Source: Thermoanaerobacterium sp. PSU-2 (lineage in GTDB: Bacteria > Bacillota > Thermoanaerobacteria > Thermoanaerobacterales > Thermoanaerobacteraceae). Taken from it: a stretch of 64,000 nt of DNA. The stretch spans positions 62,001 through 126,000 of the forward strand of contig NZ_MSQD01000009.1 of the NCBI RefSeq assembly GCF_002102475.1, read 5' to 3'. Below the pieces are notes generated by a model that had not been told where the DNA came from, ran no database searches, and worked only from the letters and a program-made list of their open reading frames with translations. This document shows positions 37,836-50,349 of the stretch, piece by piece. Position numbers and translations under genes: made by a program. The stretch's first letter is position 1. Every line of letters begins with the position of its first letter.

Positions 37836-39518
37836 TTATTTCGCGCCCCAATGCTGTATTCTCCAATCAATTTGCTTCTGGATATATGGCACTTCAAGAT
37901 CGTAATTGGCTTTCTGCATTTCAGAAACGTACTCTTTCCAAATGCTTTCAAACTGATCTGGTTTTGCTGGTATCATTTGTGCTACATATTTTCTTGTAAG
38001 GTCAGATGCTTTTTGGTTTGCAATCTTAATCTGCTGTTCACTATCTGGTATGCTTATATCGTATACAAAGCCATAAGGTGTTTCAATTGGTGGTGCCATC
38101 ATTTGCGACAAATTGGTTATATTATATGCTTTTAATACTTCTTGTTCGTATGGTTTGTATGAACTTGCTATATATTCTGGAGTATCTTGCGGTGATGCAA
38201 AATTGCCATCTGCAAGTTTTTCACCATCATTTGGATGTGGGAAATACCAATATTGTCCGATTCCTTCTTGTTTAGTATAATTGCTATCTTTATATTGAGT
38301 TAATTGGTCTGGTGTCATGTACATCTTTCCGTCTTTTACTGAATAATCTTTGCCTTCGATGCCCCAGTTTTCAAGCTTCAAAGCTTCATCGCTGGACATA
38401 GCATCTAAGAATTTGAATGCGGCAACAGGATCTTTGCAGCTCTTTGTTATAACAATGCCTGCACTATTTCCTGTCATATTCATGCTGTTATAGTCTTCTT
38501 TTGTAACACCATCGAAAGTAACAGGCAAAGCAAAAGGTACTCTATCATAAAGTTTTTGCTGCTCTAGTGAATTAATTGCATTTTGGATATCCCAACGCTG
38601 ATCGTAAAATCCTAAAACTCTTCCTGATGAAATCAAAGATAGATATGAATCATAATTTCTAGTAAACATCTGCTTGTCAAGTATGCCTTTGTTCCATTCT
38701 TCGTTCAACTTTTTATAATAATCATGTGCCCATTGGCTTATTGCAAATGGATGTGCTTTATTGTTTTCATCAACCCATACATCGCCTGTATTTGCATTTC
38801 CAGCTAAGTAACTTGGAACACCAGTTAACGTAAATATCTTCCAACTGTCAGTAAGAGCAGTAAATCCTACTACTGGCTGTCCATTATATGTCGGATGCTT
38901 TTTAACATAATCTTCGATTATGTTAAAATACTGATCAAGCGTTAATTTCTTAGGCCATCCAGCATCTCTTAAAACCTCTAATGGAAGATAGAAACCTGAA
39001 TATGGATATAGGTATTGTGCTTTTCTTGCCGGTGTCAAATAATAAATATGTCCATCTTTTGGGTCTCTCATCTTGTTTAAATCTTCTTGAGAATACCATC
39101 TTTTAATGTTTGTTCCGTATTTGTCGATCAAATCATCAAGAGGCACTAGATCATTAGCTTCTCTAAAAAGTTCAAATGTGTTATTACTTGCCACAATTAA
39201 ATCAGGCAAATCGCCACCACTTATCATAAGTGTCGCTTTTGATGTCTCATCTGTGCCAACAAGATAACTTACTTGTAAATTAACACCTGTTAAATCAGAA
39301 AGCTTTTTCCAGACAGGTGTCTTTGTATAGTCGTATGGCGTAGCTGTTGATGTATCATAGAAAAGTGTGAATGTCTTCTTTTCTTTAGTATTATTGCTAG
39401 ATGTGTTTTTGCTTGTATTATTGCTGGTTGTTTTTGTGTTACTGCAGCCTGTCAAAAGAGCTGAGATAACCATTACAATCGTCAGAATTAAAATAAATAA
39501 TTTTTTCCCTTTCATCAT
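37836..39518 (-). CDS. Oligosaccharide-binding lipoprotein, LplA type
   Basis: The 560-aa protein has a lipoprotein signal (lipobox LLTGC) and an Asn/Thr/Ser-rich linker. The large extracellular binding domain is of the LplA/YtcQ group, larger than MalE-like proteins. GGGAGGGG precedes ATG 39518. It is the first gene of the block encoding LplB, LplC and XynA, and divergent from the two-component system, so it probably delivers XynA products, including branched aldouronates. Confidence 0.92.
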   Translation of the reverse strand: MMKGKKLFILILTIVMVISALLTGCSNTKTTSNNTSKNTSSNNTKEKKTFTLFYDTSTATPYDYTKTPVWKKLSDLTGVNLQVSYLVGTDETSKATLMISGGDLPDLIVASNNTFELFREANDLVPLDDLIDKYGTNIKRWYSQEDLNKMRDPKDGHIYYLTPARKAQYLYPYSGFYLPLEVLRDAGWPKKLTLDQYFNIIEDYVKKHPTYNGQPVVGFTALTDSWKIFTLTGVPSYLAGNANTGDVWVDENNKAHPFAISQWAHDYYKKLNEEWNKGILDKQMFTRNYDSYLSLISSGRVLGFYDQRWDIQNAINSLEQQKLYDRVPFALPVTFDGVTKEDYNSMNMTGNSAGIVITKSCKDPVAAFKFLDAMSSDEALKLENWGIEGKDYSVKDGKMYMTPDQLTQYKDSNYTKQEGIGQYWYFPHPNDGEKLADGNFASPQDTPEYIASSYKPYEQEVLKAYNITNLSQMMAPPIETPYGFVYDISIPDSEQQIKIANQKASDLTRKYVAQMIPAKPDQFESIWKEYVSEMQKANYDLEVPYIQKQIDWRIQHWGAK

Positions 39519-39634
39519 TTCCCCTCCCGTAAATGTTGAAAAATTTAGAAAAGACTGAAGATACTCTCTATATTATCACCACCTCCGTATAGTTCAAATA
39601 TATTTTTTATATATGAGTAGAGAAATATTTTTAA

Positions 39635-39655
39635 ATGATCAAACAAGTGTTTAAA
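39635..39655 (-). promoter_or_regulatory. Second copy of the TetR-type palindrome
   Basis: The core TCAAACA-AG-TGTTTAA with flanks matches 19 of 21 bases with 22654-22674. On the minus strand it overlaps a possible proximal -35 (TTGATC) for the lplA-like gene. Confidence 0.5.
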
Positions 39656-39767
39656 TATTTACAACATATCTACCCATATATACCATCATTTTGCACTTAA
39701 CGTTTACTAGTGTTGTCAAATAAACCTTCGTATTGAATAAAGGAACTTAAAAGAAATTAAATAAAAC

Positions 39768-39797
39768 AAATGAATATAAATGAATAAAAATGAATTA
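39768..39797. repeat. Three tandem 10-bp repeats (AAATGAATNN)
   Basis: AAATGAATAT, AAATGAATAA and AAATGAATTA follow each other without gap. The 10-bp period puts each copy on the same face of the helix. They lie in the predicted leader of the lplA-like mRNA. Confidence 0.55.
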
Positions 39798-39872
39798 TTG
39801 TTGATACTTGTTTTTATTTCTAACTCTTACTTATAAGAGAATTATATATCAAAAAATTTTTAAAAAAATAGA

Positions 39873-39904
39873 ATTTTTTTACCTGATTCTTTAATTTTTT
39901 TACT
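39873..39904 (-). promoter_or_regulatory. Activator element, copy 3 (two 11-bp repeats, period 21)
   Basis: ATTTTTTTACC (39873-39883) and ATTTTTTTACT (39894-39904) are spaced by TGATTCTTTA. Orientation and distance to the minus-strand -10 (39841-39846) match the copies at 28413 and 29914. Confidence 0.65.
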
Positions 39905-40055
39905 TTGTCTAATCAACAAATAAACTGGTTACTTTTTTTCTAAAGATGTGATAAAATATAGATAAAGTATTTTGTTTAAATGTCACAAAAGTGATGTTAT
40001 ATAATTTTATGTCATTCAATGCATTAAAAAAATTAGCTCCAAAGGAGTAAATAAG

Positions 40056-41804
40056 ATGTTTGACAAGGTAATTAAAAAGTTTGGAGATCTAAGTATATCC
40101 TCTAAAATAGTGTTGTATTACTTGTTTGTGCTTATTATTTCGATTTCTTTTCTTTCGATTGCGTACCAAGAAATAAATAATAGTATAACCAGCAACAAGG
40201 TTATGCAAGTTTCAAATGAAATTGTCTCTAATATTAATTCCAGCATAGAGTCTTTAATAAACACCGTAGACAATCAGTCTAAAATATTAATATCTAGCCA
40301 AATTCTGCAGTCAGCATTGGCAAATGGAAATGCAGGCAACTATGCAAGCTATATACAGCCAATGAGCAAATATTTGTCAGATTTTTTAAACTTTAATGAC
40401 TTTATTTCGTCTATATATATTTTTGACAACTTAGGAAACGAATACTTTGTTGATAATGTCTCTTTTAAAAGCATCAGTTTGTCTACAATAAAGACAGCTA
40501 AATGGTATGACAGGCTTGTAAGTTTAAGTGGAAAATATATACTAGAAGCAAATGATGGAAATCTCATAGATCAAAGCAATGGCAATAAAGGATATGTATC
40601 ATTTATAAGAGTCATAAACGATATAAATAGTCAGAAGCCAGCCGGAATCATGATAATAAATATTTCTGAATCTTATTTGTACAAGTATATAAATAGTTCA
40701 ATAAATACCTATACGTCTGGCATAATAATAAGAGATGAAAATGGCAATACAATAATTAAGCCGACAAACATCAGCAAAAATTTAAACAGTGAAATATATA
40801 CATTCATCAGTCCAAATGGCTCAACAGTTAGAAAGATAGATGGTAAAGTCTATATAATATCAGACTTGAAAAATGACTTCGGCTGGAATATCATCAGCAT
40901 AACGCCGTTTAATGAACTTAATAGCCAATTTTGGATCTACAACATAATACTTCTTTTTGTCATAGTCATAAACATAGTATTGCTTTTGCTGGGGCTTCTC
41001 TTTATATCGCTTTTTATATCACAACCTATAGTAAAGTTAGTAAACTCCATGAAAGGCATAAAAGACGGTAAATTTGAAAAAGTAGACATCGCCACAGGAA
41101 ACGACGAGATAGGTATGTTAAAAGACGTGTACAACAAGATGATCGATGAAATAAAAAAGCTAATCGGCGATATAATAAATGAGCAGAAGATGAAAAGAAA
41201 GCTAGAACTGGAAGTAATGCAATCGCAGATAAAGCCTCATTTCCTGTTTAATTCTTTTGATGCAATAAGTGCGTTGATTTTGATGAATGACACGAAAAAC
41301 GCCAGTAAAATTGTGAAAGCCTTAGGAAAGTTTTATAGATCTTTTTTGATGAACGGCAATGAAGAAATAACGATAAAAGATGAATTAGAAATAATAGATA
41401 ATTATCTTACAATTCAAAAGATACGCTTTGGCAATAAATTTGACGTTATAAAAGAAATTGACGATAGAACATTGCCTTATAAAATACCTAAGCTGATACT
41501 TCAGCCTTTAGTAGAAAATGCATTAAACCACGGCGTAAGAGGAAAAGACGGGCAAGGCATAATAACAATAAAATCTCTTTACGCTTCAAATCAAATAACC
41601 CTTATTGTCTCTGACAATGGAAAAGGCATGAGTGAAGAAAAGCTAAGGGAAATAGAATCTGGTCAATCAAAAGGAGTTGGGCTAAGATCTACAATTGAAA
41701 GGCTAAAAATCTACTACAATTACAACGATGTTGTGAAGATTCAAAGTAAACCAGACGAAGGAACAACTATTGTAATAACTATTCCAATAAATGAGGAGGA
41801 CTAA
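40056..41804 (+). CDS. Two-component sensor histidine kinase, YesM type
   Basis: The 582-aa membrane kinase has helix 1 (about 18-37), a long extracytoplasmic sensor region (about 40-290), helix 2 (about 293-322), a HAMP-like segment, then the His_kinase domain with phospho-acceptor H395 in QSQIKPHFLFNSFDAIS. The ATPase domain shows LVENALNHGVRG and SDNGKGM. This architecture accompanies sugar transporters in Firmicutes. AAAGGAG lies before ATG 40056. It probably senses xylan oligomers, directly or via the adjacent binding protein. Confidence 0.94.
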   Translation: MFDKVIKKFGDLSISSKIVLYYLFVLIISISFLSIAYQEINNSITSNKVMQVSNEIVSNINSSIESLINTVDNQSKILISSQILQSALANGNAGNYASYIQPMSKYLSDFLNFNDFISSIYIFDNLGNEYFVDNVSFKSISLSTIKTAKWYDRLVSLSGKYILEANDGNLIDQSNGNKGYVSFIRVINDINSQKPAGIMIINISESYLYKYINSSINTYTSGIIIRDENGNTIIKPTNISKNLNSEIYTFISPNGSTVRKIDGKVYIISDLKNDFGWNIISITPFNELNSQFWIYNIILLFVIVINIVLLLLGLLFISLFISQPIVKLVNSMKGIKDGKFEKVDIATGNDEIGMLKDVYNKMIDEIKKLIGDIINEQKMKRKLELEVMQSQIKPHFLFNSFDAISALILMNDTKNASKIVKALGKFYRSFLMNGNEEITIKDELEIIDNYLTIQKIRFGNKFDVIKEIDDRTLPYKIPKLILQPLVENALNHGVRGKDGQGIITIKSLYASNQITLIVSDNGKGMSEEKLREIESGQSKGVGLRSTIERLKIYYNYNDVVKIQSKPDEGTTIVITIPINEED

Positions 41805-41805
41805 G

Positions 41806-43413
41806 ATGTCTGAAAATAACATTAAGGTATTTATAATAGATGATGAATATTTGGAAAGAAGTCTTTTGAAGCAATGCATAAATTGGGAATCGTTAGGAAT
41901 GGAGATTGTGGGAGAAGCTTCAAATGCAAATGAAGGCATAAAATTAATCGATGAATTAAAACCAGATATCGTCTTTACCGATATAAAAATGCCCGGTATA
42001 GACGGCATCGAATTTAGTGAATTTATTTTAAAGAGACACCCATCATTAATAATTATAGTCCTTACAGGCTACAATGATTTTAATTACGCTCAAAAATCTG
42101 TAAAATTAGGTATCTTTGATTTTTTGCTTAAACCTATTGACGAAAATGAAGTCTTAAACACAGTAAAAAAAGTGAAATCGTACATTGAAGAAAAGAAAAA
42201 AGAAAAGAGAGAACTTGAAGATTTAAAAAAGCAATTATATGAAAACCTACCTTATCTAAGAGAGCGTTTTTTGAATGAGCTGATTACTAGTAATTTATCT
42301 GAAAATTCAATAAATGAAAAGCTTGATTTCTTTAAATTTCACTTTAAAAATGGAAATTTTCAAATTGCTGCAATAGAAATCGTAAATTCAACGAACATGA
42401 GTGAAGAATCTCGCTTGATTCAAAATTTTAAAGTCAGTAACTATATCAAAAGCTATTTCAAAAAGTTAAAAAATATCATTGTATTCTCTGACCAGATGAA
42501 TAGAATCGTCATCCTAAGCAACGATGAGAAGATAGATCTATATAAAATTTGCATGCGTCTTAAAAACAAAATAAATAAAGAGCTTGATTGTACTTTAAAT
42601 ATCGGCATCGGCAACATAAAAGAACACATCGGCGAAATTAGAACGTCCTACATGGAAGCCATCGATGCATTAAATTATCACATTGCAGTTGGAAATAACA
42701 ATATAATACATTATAGAGATGTCCAATTTAAAGAAAGTAAATCGGAAAGCGACACAATGCATCTTTTAAATGAATTAAAATTTTATCTGAAATCCGGATT
42801 AGAAGACGATGCGATAAATACTGTAAAAGAAGTTTTTTCTTTGATCGATGTTAAAAGTGAAAACGCACTTAAGTTAATACACGTAAGTGCATTAAACATT
42901 ATTTCGGTCTGTTTCTCAGTCTCTCTCGAATTAAAAGAGAATTTTGACGATATATATTTATCCGAAATAAACACCTACAACAAGATAGTGAATATAGAGA
43001 CGCTGCCTGAGATGGTAGAATTCTTATCGTCCATAGTAATAAACACAATAAAGGCTGTCAATAAAGAACAGATTAGCAACATAAACAATTTGATTGATGA
43101 TGTTAAAAAGTTCATAGATGAAAATCTTAGCGACAGCAATTTGTCACTATCATTCGTAGCAAAGCATTTTTATTTAAATCCCAGCTATTTAAGCCGGACA
43201 TTCAAAAAGGAAACAGGCATAAACTTCATAGAATACTTGACAAATAAGCGAATGGAAAAGGCAATAAGCCTTATTAAAGAGAAGAACATGAAGTCATTTG
43301 AAATCGCCAATGCCGTAGGCATACAAGACCCAAACTACTTCTCATCGTGTTTTAAAAAATACACAGGCTTAAACGTAAGCGAATATAAAAAATTGATAAA
43401 AAATACAATTTAA
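41806..43413 (+). CDS. Two-component response regulator, YesN type (REC + AraC HTH)
   Basis: The 535-aa regulator has an N-terminal receiver with phospho-acceptor D59 in VFTDIKMPG and the conserved lysine in LLKPID. A central helical region follows, then a C-terminal AraC-type double helix-turn-helix (LSFVAKHFYLNPSYLSRTFKKETG; FEIANAVGIQDPNYFSSCFKKYTG). GAGGAGG precedes ATG 41806, 1 base past the kinase stop. AraC-type regulators bind direct repeats about 21 bp apart, which fits the three elements found at transporter promoters. Confidence 0.94.
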   Translation: MSENNIKVFIIDDEYLERSLLKQCINWESLGMEIVGEASNANEGIKLIDELKPDIVFTDIKMPGIDGIEFSEFILKRHPSLIIIVLTGYNDFNYAQKSVKLGIFDFLLKPIDENEVLNTVKKVKSYIEEKKKEKRELEDLKKQLYENLPYLRERFLNELITSNLSENSINEKLDFFKFHFKNGNFQIAAIEIVNSTNMSEESRLIQNFKVSNYIKSYFKKLKNIIVFSDQMNRIVILSNDEKIDLYKICMRLKNKINKELDCTLNIGIGNIKEHIGEIRTSYMEAIDALNYHIAVGNNNIIHYRDVQFKESKSESDTMHLLNELKFYLKSGLEDDAINTVKEVFSLIDVKSENALKLIHVSALNIISVCFSVSLELKENFDDIYLSEINTYNKIVNIETLPEMVEFLSSIVINTIKAVNKEQISNINNLIDDVKKFIDENLSDSNLSLSFVAKHFYLNPSYLSRTFKKETGINFIEYLTNKRMEKAISLIKEKNMKSFEIANAVGIQDPNYFSSCFKKYTGLNVSEYKKLIKNTI

Positions 43414-43436
43414 GGAGATGCATAAGCATCTCCTTA
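43411..43436. terminator. Palindrome joining the convergent yesN-like and esterase stop codons
   Basis: A 26-bp perfect palindrome-with-loop has each gene's TAA as its outer end. The T-tract is weak on both strands, so it may act mainly as a 3' end-protecting hairpin. Confidence 0.65.
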
Positions 43437-44396
43437 TGAATTTATCTCCAATATAAACTGCATCGCTAAATCTCCAAACCCTCTCATAGGCTCATGCCCA
43501 TAATCAGGATACACTTTTATATCCTTTTTTGATTTTATGTTATTGTAGGCTGCAAAAACAGTAGACGGTGGACACACCTGATCCATAAGTCCAACGCACA
43601 TTAAGACGTCGCCTTTTATCCTTTTTGCAAGATTTTTAACGTCTATATATCCAAGCTTAGTAAATACTTCATTCTCCCTTTCATGCCTTGGATCAAAAAG
43701 CCTAAAATAGTCTGTAATCTCTTGGTATGCGTTTTTTGCAAGGTCTAAATCCCATACTCTCTTATAATCAGATAAGAAAGGATATTCAGATACTACCTTG
43801 CGTATCCTTGGCTCCAATGCAGCACATGCCAACGACAAACCTCCACCCTGAGAAGGTCCCATGACTGCAACCCTATCTTCATCAACTTCTGGCATGTCCA
43901 TAACTATTCCAGCCAATTGAGCAGTATCTAAGAAAATATGCCTAAAAAGCATATTGTCAGCATCATCGTCTAACCCTCTTATAATATGCCCATTTAGAGT
44001 ATTTCCCTTTACACCGCCTACATCTTGAGACTGCCCTCCTTGACCTCTTGCGTCCATAGCCACAACAGTAAAACCTGCCGCCACATAATTTAATTTGTCA
44101 TTCCAGTCACCTGAATTTGATGAATATCCATGAAATCTTATCAGCGCTGGATGCTTTCCTTCTGTCTTAGGCTTTATATACTTTGCATGGATTCTTGCAC
44201 CACGCACACCTGTAAAGTACAAATCGTAGCACTCTGCAAAAGGCACTTGAAAGCTACTTTTTTTGAGTTCAATCTTAGGATCAATTGACCTCATCTCATC
44301 TAAAGCCCTCTCCCAATACTCGTCGAAATCTTCAGGGCATGGATTTGTACCAGTGTATTCTTTTAGTTTTTGCAATGGCATGTCAAAAAGCCCCAT
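43434..44396 (-). CDS. axe1: Acetyl xylan esterase / cephalosporin-C deacetylase, CE7
   Basis: It removes acetyl groups from xylo-oligosaccharides in the cytoplasm. The alpha/beta-hydrolase triad is visible: S182 in GPSQGG, D272 in GLMDQVCPP, H301 in DYGHEP; RGQGGQS near 118-124 is the CE7 signature. Length 320 aa fits the hexameric CE7 enzymes. There is no signal peptide. GGAGGG precedes ATG 44396. It is the last gene of the glucuronoxylan operon, 21 bases after the GH39 gene. Confidence 0.95.
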   Translation of the reverse strand: MGLFDMPLQKLKEYTGTNPCPEDFDEYWERALDEMRSIDPKIELKKSSFQVPFAECYDLYFTGVRGARIHAKYIKPKTEGKHPALIRFHGYSSNSGDWNDKLNYVAAGFTVVAMDARGQGGQSQDVGGVKGNTLNGHIIRGLDDDADNMLFRHIFLDTAQLAGIVMDMPEVDEDRVAVMGPSQGGGLSLACAALEPRIRKVVSEYPFLSDYKRVWDLDLAKNAYQEITDYFRLFDPRHERENEVFTKLGYIDVKNLAKRIKGDVLMCVGLMDQVCPPSTVFAAYNNIKSKKDIKVYPDYGHEPMRGFGDLAMQFILEINS

Positions 44397-44417
44397 ATCG
44401 ATCCCTCCAAATGCATT

Positions 44418-47980
<3,563 letters not shown>

Positions 47981-48010
47981 TTAAAACACCTCTTCTTAAG
48001 ATTATAAATT

Positions 48011-49081
48011 TCATTCAACCTTTATAGCTTTTGTTTGAGCTTCTAACGCCAACTCTATAGCTTTAAAAATGTGCTCCTGCGTCATGGCATTTTCCGTCCT
48101 GTTTAATGAGTCCAGTATCAAGTCACCAAAGAAAGGAAATCCTACCTTCCCCTTTACATCTATCAAAAATTCACCATCTTTGTTTACTAAGTACACATGA
48201 TCTGGAGCATTTTCTCTGGCAACATCGATATACTTTCTTAGCTCTATGTAGCCTTCTGTGCCTAATATAAACAGCCTTCCATCGCCCCATGTGCCAAGTC
48301 CCTCAGGTGTAAACCAATCAAGCCTGAAATAGCCTGTTGCACCATTATCTCCAATTAGCGTTACGTCGCCAAAATCTTCAAATGTAGGATATTGCTTGTG
48401 ATTGTAATTTGCTACTTTTGATGATTGGACTTTTGCGTCTTTTGCACCTGTATAATACAAAAACTGCTCTATCTGATGACTGCCTATGTCACATAGTATG
48501 CCTCCAAATTTGTCTTTTTCGTAAAACCAATCTGGCCTTCCTTTTCCTTCTCTGTGTGGTCCCATCCCTAATACTTGTATTACTCTGCCTATTGCTCCTT
48601 TTTCTATTAACTGTCCAGCATAAACTGATGCTTCATTGTGAAGCCTCTCTCCATAGTACACGGCATATTTTTTATTTGTCTTTTCGACTTTTTCTTTTGC
48701 TTTTTCTAATTGCTGCCATGTTGTCATTGGAGGTTTATCTGCAAAGTAGTCTTTTCCTGCATCCATTGCTTTTAATCCTATGTCACATCTTTCTGATGGT
48801 ATTGCTGCACTTGCTACTAATCTTACTTCACTGTACATCAGTATTTCATCTTCACTGCGAGCTTTTTTAGCAGTAGGAAATGCTTTTATGAATTTTTCTA
48901 CTTTCTCTGGATCTTTGTCGTAGACCCACTTTACTTCAGCACCAGCTTCTACTAGTCCTTTTGTCATGCCATATATGTGCCCATGATCTAATCCAATGGC
49001 TGCAAATTTAAATTCTCCTTCACTGCAGACTTTTTTAGCTTTGCTTTCAGGCATATAGTACATACCGTTTTCTTTGCTCAT
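48011..49081 (-). CDS. Gfo/Idh/MocA-family oxidoreductase, unassigned substrate (A)
   Basis: This 356-aa protein has the two-domain Gfo/Idh/MocA layout. The Rossmann loop is atypical (AAIGLDHGHIYG rather than GxGxxG), which could shift cofactor use. The catalytic lysine region is ADKPPMTTWQQ, and a GDIGSHQIEQF-like segment (CDIGSHQIEQFLYY) supplies the usual His. It is between GH52 and a second family member in the glucuronoxylan operon. It may act on 4-O-methylglucuronate, fructuronate or a xylose derivative; none can be chosen from sequence. Confidence 0.85.
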   Translation of the reverse strand: MSKENGMYYMPESKAKKVCSEGEFKFAAIGLDHGHIYGMTKGLVEAGAEVKWVYDKDPEKVEKFIKAFPTAKKARSEDEILMYSEVRLVASAAIPSERCDIGLKAMDAGKDYFADKPPMTTWQQLEKAKEKVEKTNKKYAVYYGERLHNEASVYAGQLIEKGAIGRVIQVLGMGPHREGKGRPDWFYEKDKFGGILCDIGSHQIEQFLYYTGAKDAKVQSSKVANYNHKQYPTFEDFGDVTLIGDNGATGYFRLDWFTPEGLGTWGDGRLFILGTEGYIELRKYIDVARENAPDHVYLVNKDGEFLIDVKGKVGFPFFGDLILDSLNRTENAMTQEHIFKAIELALEAQTKAIKVE

Positions 49082-49099
49082 TTGGTGTTCCTCCTTTAT

Positions 49100-50260
49100 T
49101 TACTTTATTTCCCTTCCAAATGTTATGCGTTCGTCGTTGAAATTTTCTACAAACGTTTTTTTCTCATAAAAATGAGGCACTCTTGCCATTATGCCATCTA
49201 CTGTATAGAATGGATCATCTTTTTCAAGTGGCAATTTGACAGCTTCTTTTGTTGTAGCTGCTTTGTATATGGCAGTTATAAGCTCTATAGCATTTCTTCC
49301 ATCGCTACCACTTACCAAGATTTCATGGTTTGATTCTAACGCTTTTAATACATCGTCAATCTGTGGAGTGTGCCCGCTGTACTTTGTCACATCAAGACTG
49401 TCGTAGTATCTTTGTATTTTCTTTTCCAGTTCTTCGTCTTCTCCAGATGGAAAACCATTACTGGATGCTGTAGATGCATATACTTTCCATGGCACTGATA
49501 TCCTGGCCTTTTTCCCTTGAAGCACAATTTGTTGCTCTTCTCCATGATGAACAACTGAACTGGTTATCTGGGCTAATGCACCGCTTTTGTACTTAAGTAT
49601 GGCTATTGATATGTCTTCAACTTCGGCGTTATCATGTGCCACATTGCTCATTACAGCCTGCACTTCTTCAGGCATCCCCAAAAGCCATATAAGCATGTCT
49701 ATATGGTGTATTGCATGATTTAGTGTGCAACCACCACCTTCTTTTTCCCATGTGCCTCTCCACCACAGATCGTAGTATGAATGACCTCTCCACCAAAATG
49801 AGTCAACTTGTGCATGTACTATATCCCCCGCTAAGCCTGACTCTACAATCTTTTTTAGTTTCATGAATTGAGTCCTAAAGCGATTCTGTGCTATTACCGA
49901 CAAGAGTTTTTTGTTTTTCCTTGATGCTTCAATCATCCTGTCGCATTCTTCTAATGATGATGCCATCGGTTTTTCTACGATTACATTCTTTCCAGCATTT
50001 AAACTTTCCACTGCAATGACTGCATGTGTGTAAGGCGGTGTGCATATGTCCACCAGATCAATATCTCCTCTTTTCAATATTTCTTTGTAATCGCTGTACA
50101 AAGTGGCATCATCTAAGCCAAGCCGCTTCTTTTTTTCATAAGCTTTGTCTTCGTAGATATCGGCTATGGCGACGATCTTACACCTGTCTTTAAACTCTAA
50201 AAAGCCTTGTATGTGGGCAGATGAAATATTACCTGCCCCAATTATGGCTATATTAATCAT
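49100..50260 (-). CDS. Gfo/Idh/MocA-family oxidoreductase, unassigned substrate (B)
   Basis: This 386-aa protein has a normal Rossmann loop (IAIIGAGNISSAHIQG), catalytic lysine in VEKPMASSLEECD, and the C-terminal-domain histidines in LNHAIHHIDMLIWLLG. Sequence similarity with neighbour A is only at family level, so they are not a recent duplication. ATG 50260 has GGAGG 9 bases upstream. It follows the alpha-glucuronidase gene and is probably part of glucuronate or methylglucuronate processing. Confidence 0.87.
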   Translation of the reverse strand: MINIAIIGAGNISSAHIQGFLEFKDRCKIVAIADIYEDKAYEKKKRLGLDDATLYSDYKEILKRGDIDLVDICTPPYTHAVIAVESLNAGKNVIVEKPMASSLEECDRMIEASRKNKKLLSVIAQNRFRTQFMKLKKIVESGLAGDIVHAQVDSFWWRGHSYYDLWWRGTWEKEGGGCTLNHAIHHIDMLIWLLGMPEEVQAVMSNVAHDNAEVEDISIAILKYKSGALAQITSSVVHHGEEQQIVLQGKKARISVPWKVYASTASSNGFPSGEDEELEKKIQRYYDSLDVTKYSGHTPQIDDVLKALESNHEILVSGSDGRNAIELITAIYKAATTKEAVKLPLEKDDPFYTVDGIMARVPHFYEKKTFVENFNDERITFGREIK

Positions 50261-50349
50261 AATAAACTTCCTCCAATCAATCAACTAAGTTATTAATCTA
50301 AATTTTTCGATTTTCACTGTATTTCTGCCTCAATCTCCCTCTAAAGCAG

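Larger units (their letters stand above)
39519..40055. promoter_or_regulatory. 537-base regulatory region between lplA-like and yesM-like genes
   Basis: No gene fits here. From low to high coordinates it holds a TetR-type palindrome (39635-39655), a GTAAAC-like site (39696-39710), three 10-bp repeats (39768-39797), a small hairpin (39824-39839), a minus-strand -10 TATAAT (39841-39846), the period-21 activator element (39873-39904) and a plus-strand promoter candidate (TTACTT-17-TAAAAT, 39929-39957). The minus-strand start near 39834 gives the lplA-like mRNA a leader of about 315 bases. Confidence 0.6.

Noticed and set aside
39696-39710. Classic CcpA cre site
   Set aside because: It has a central CG but about three mismatches to the cre consensus on either strand; kept only as part of a looser GTAAAC motif group.
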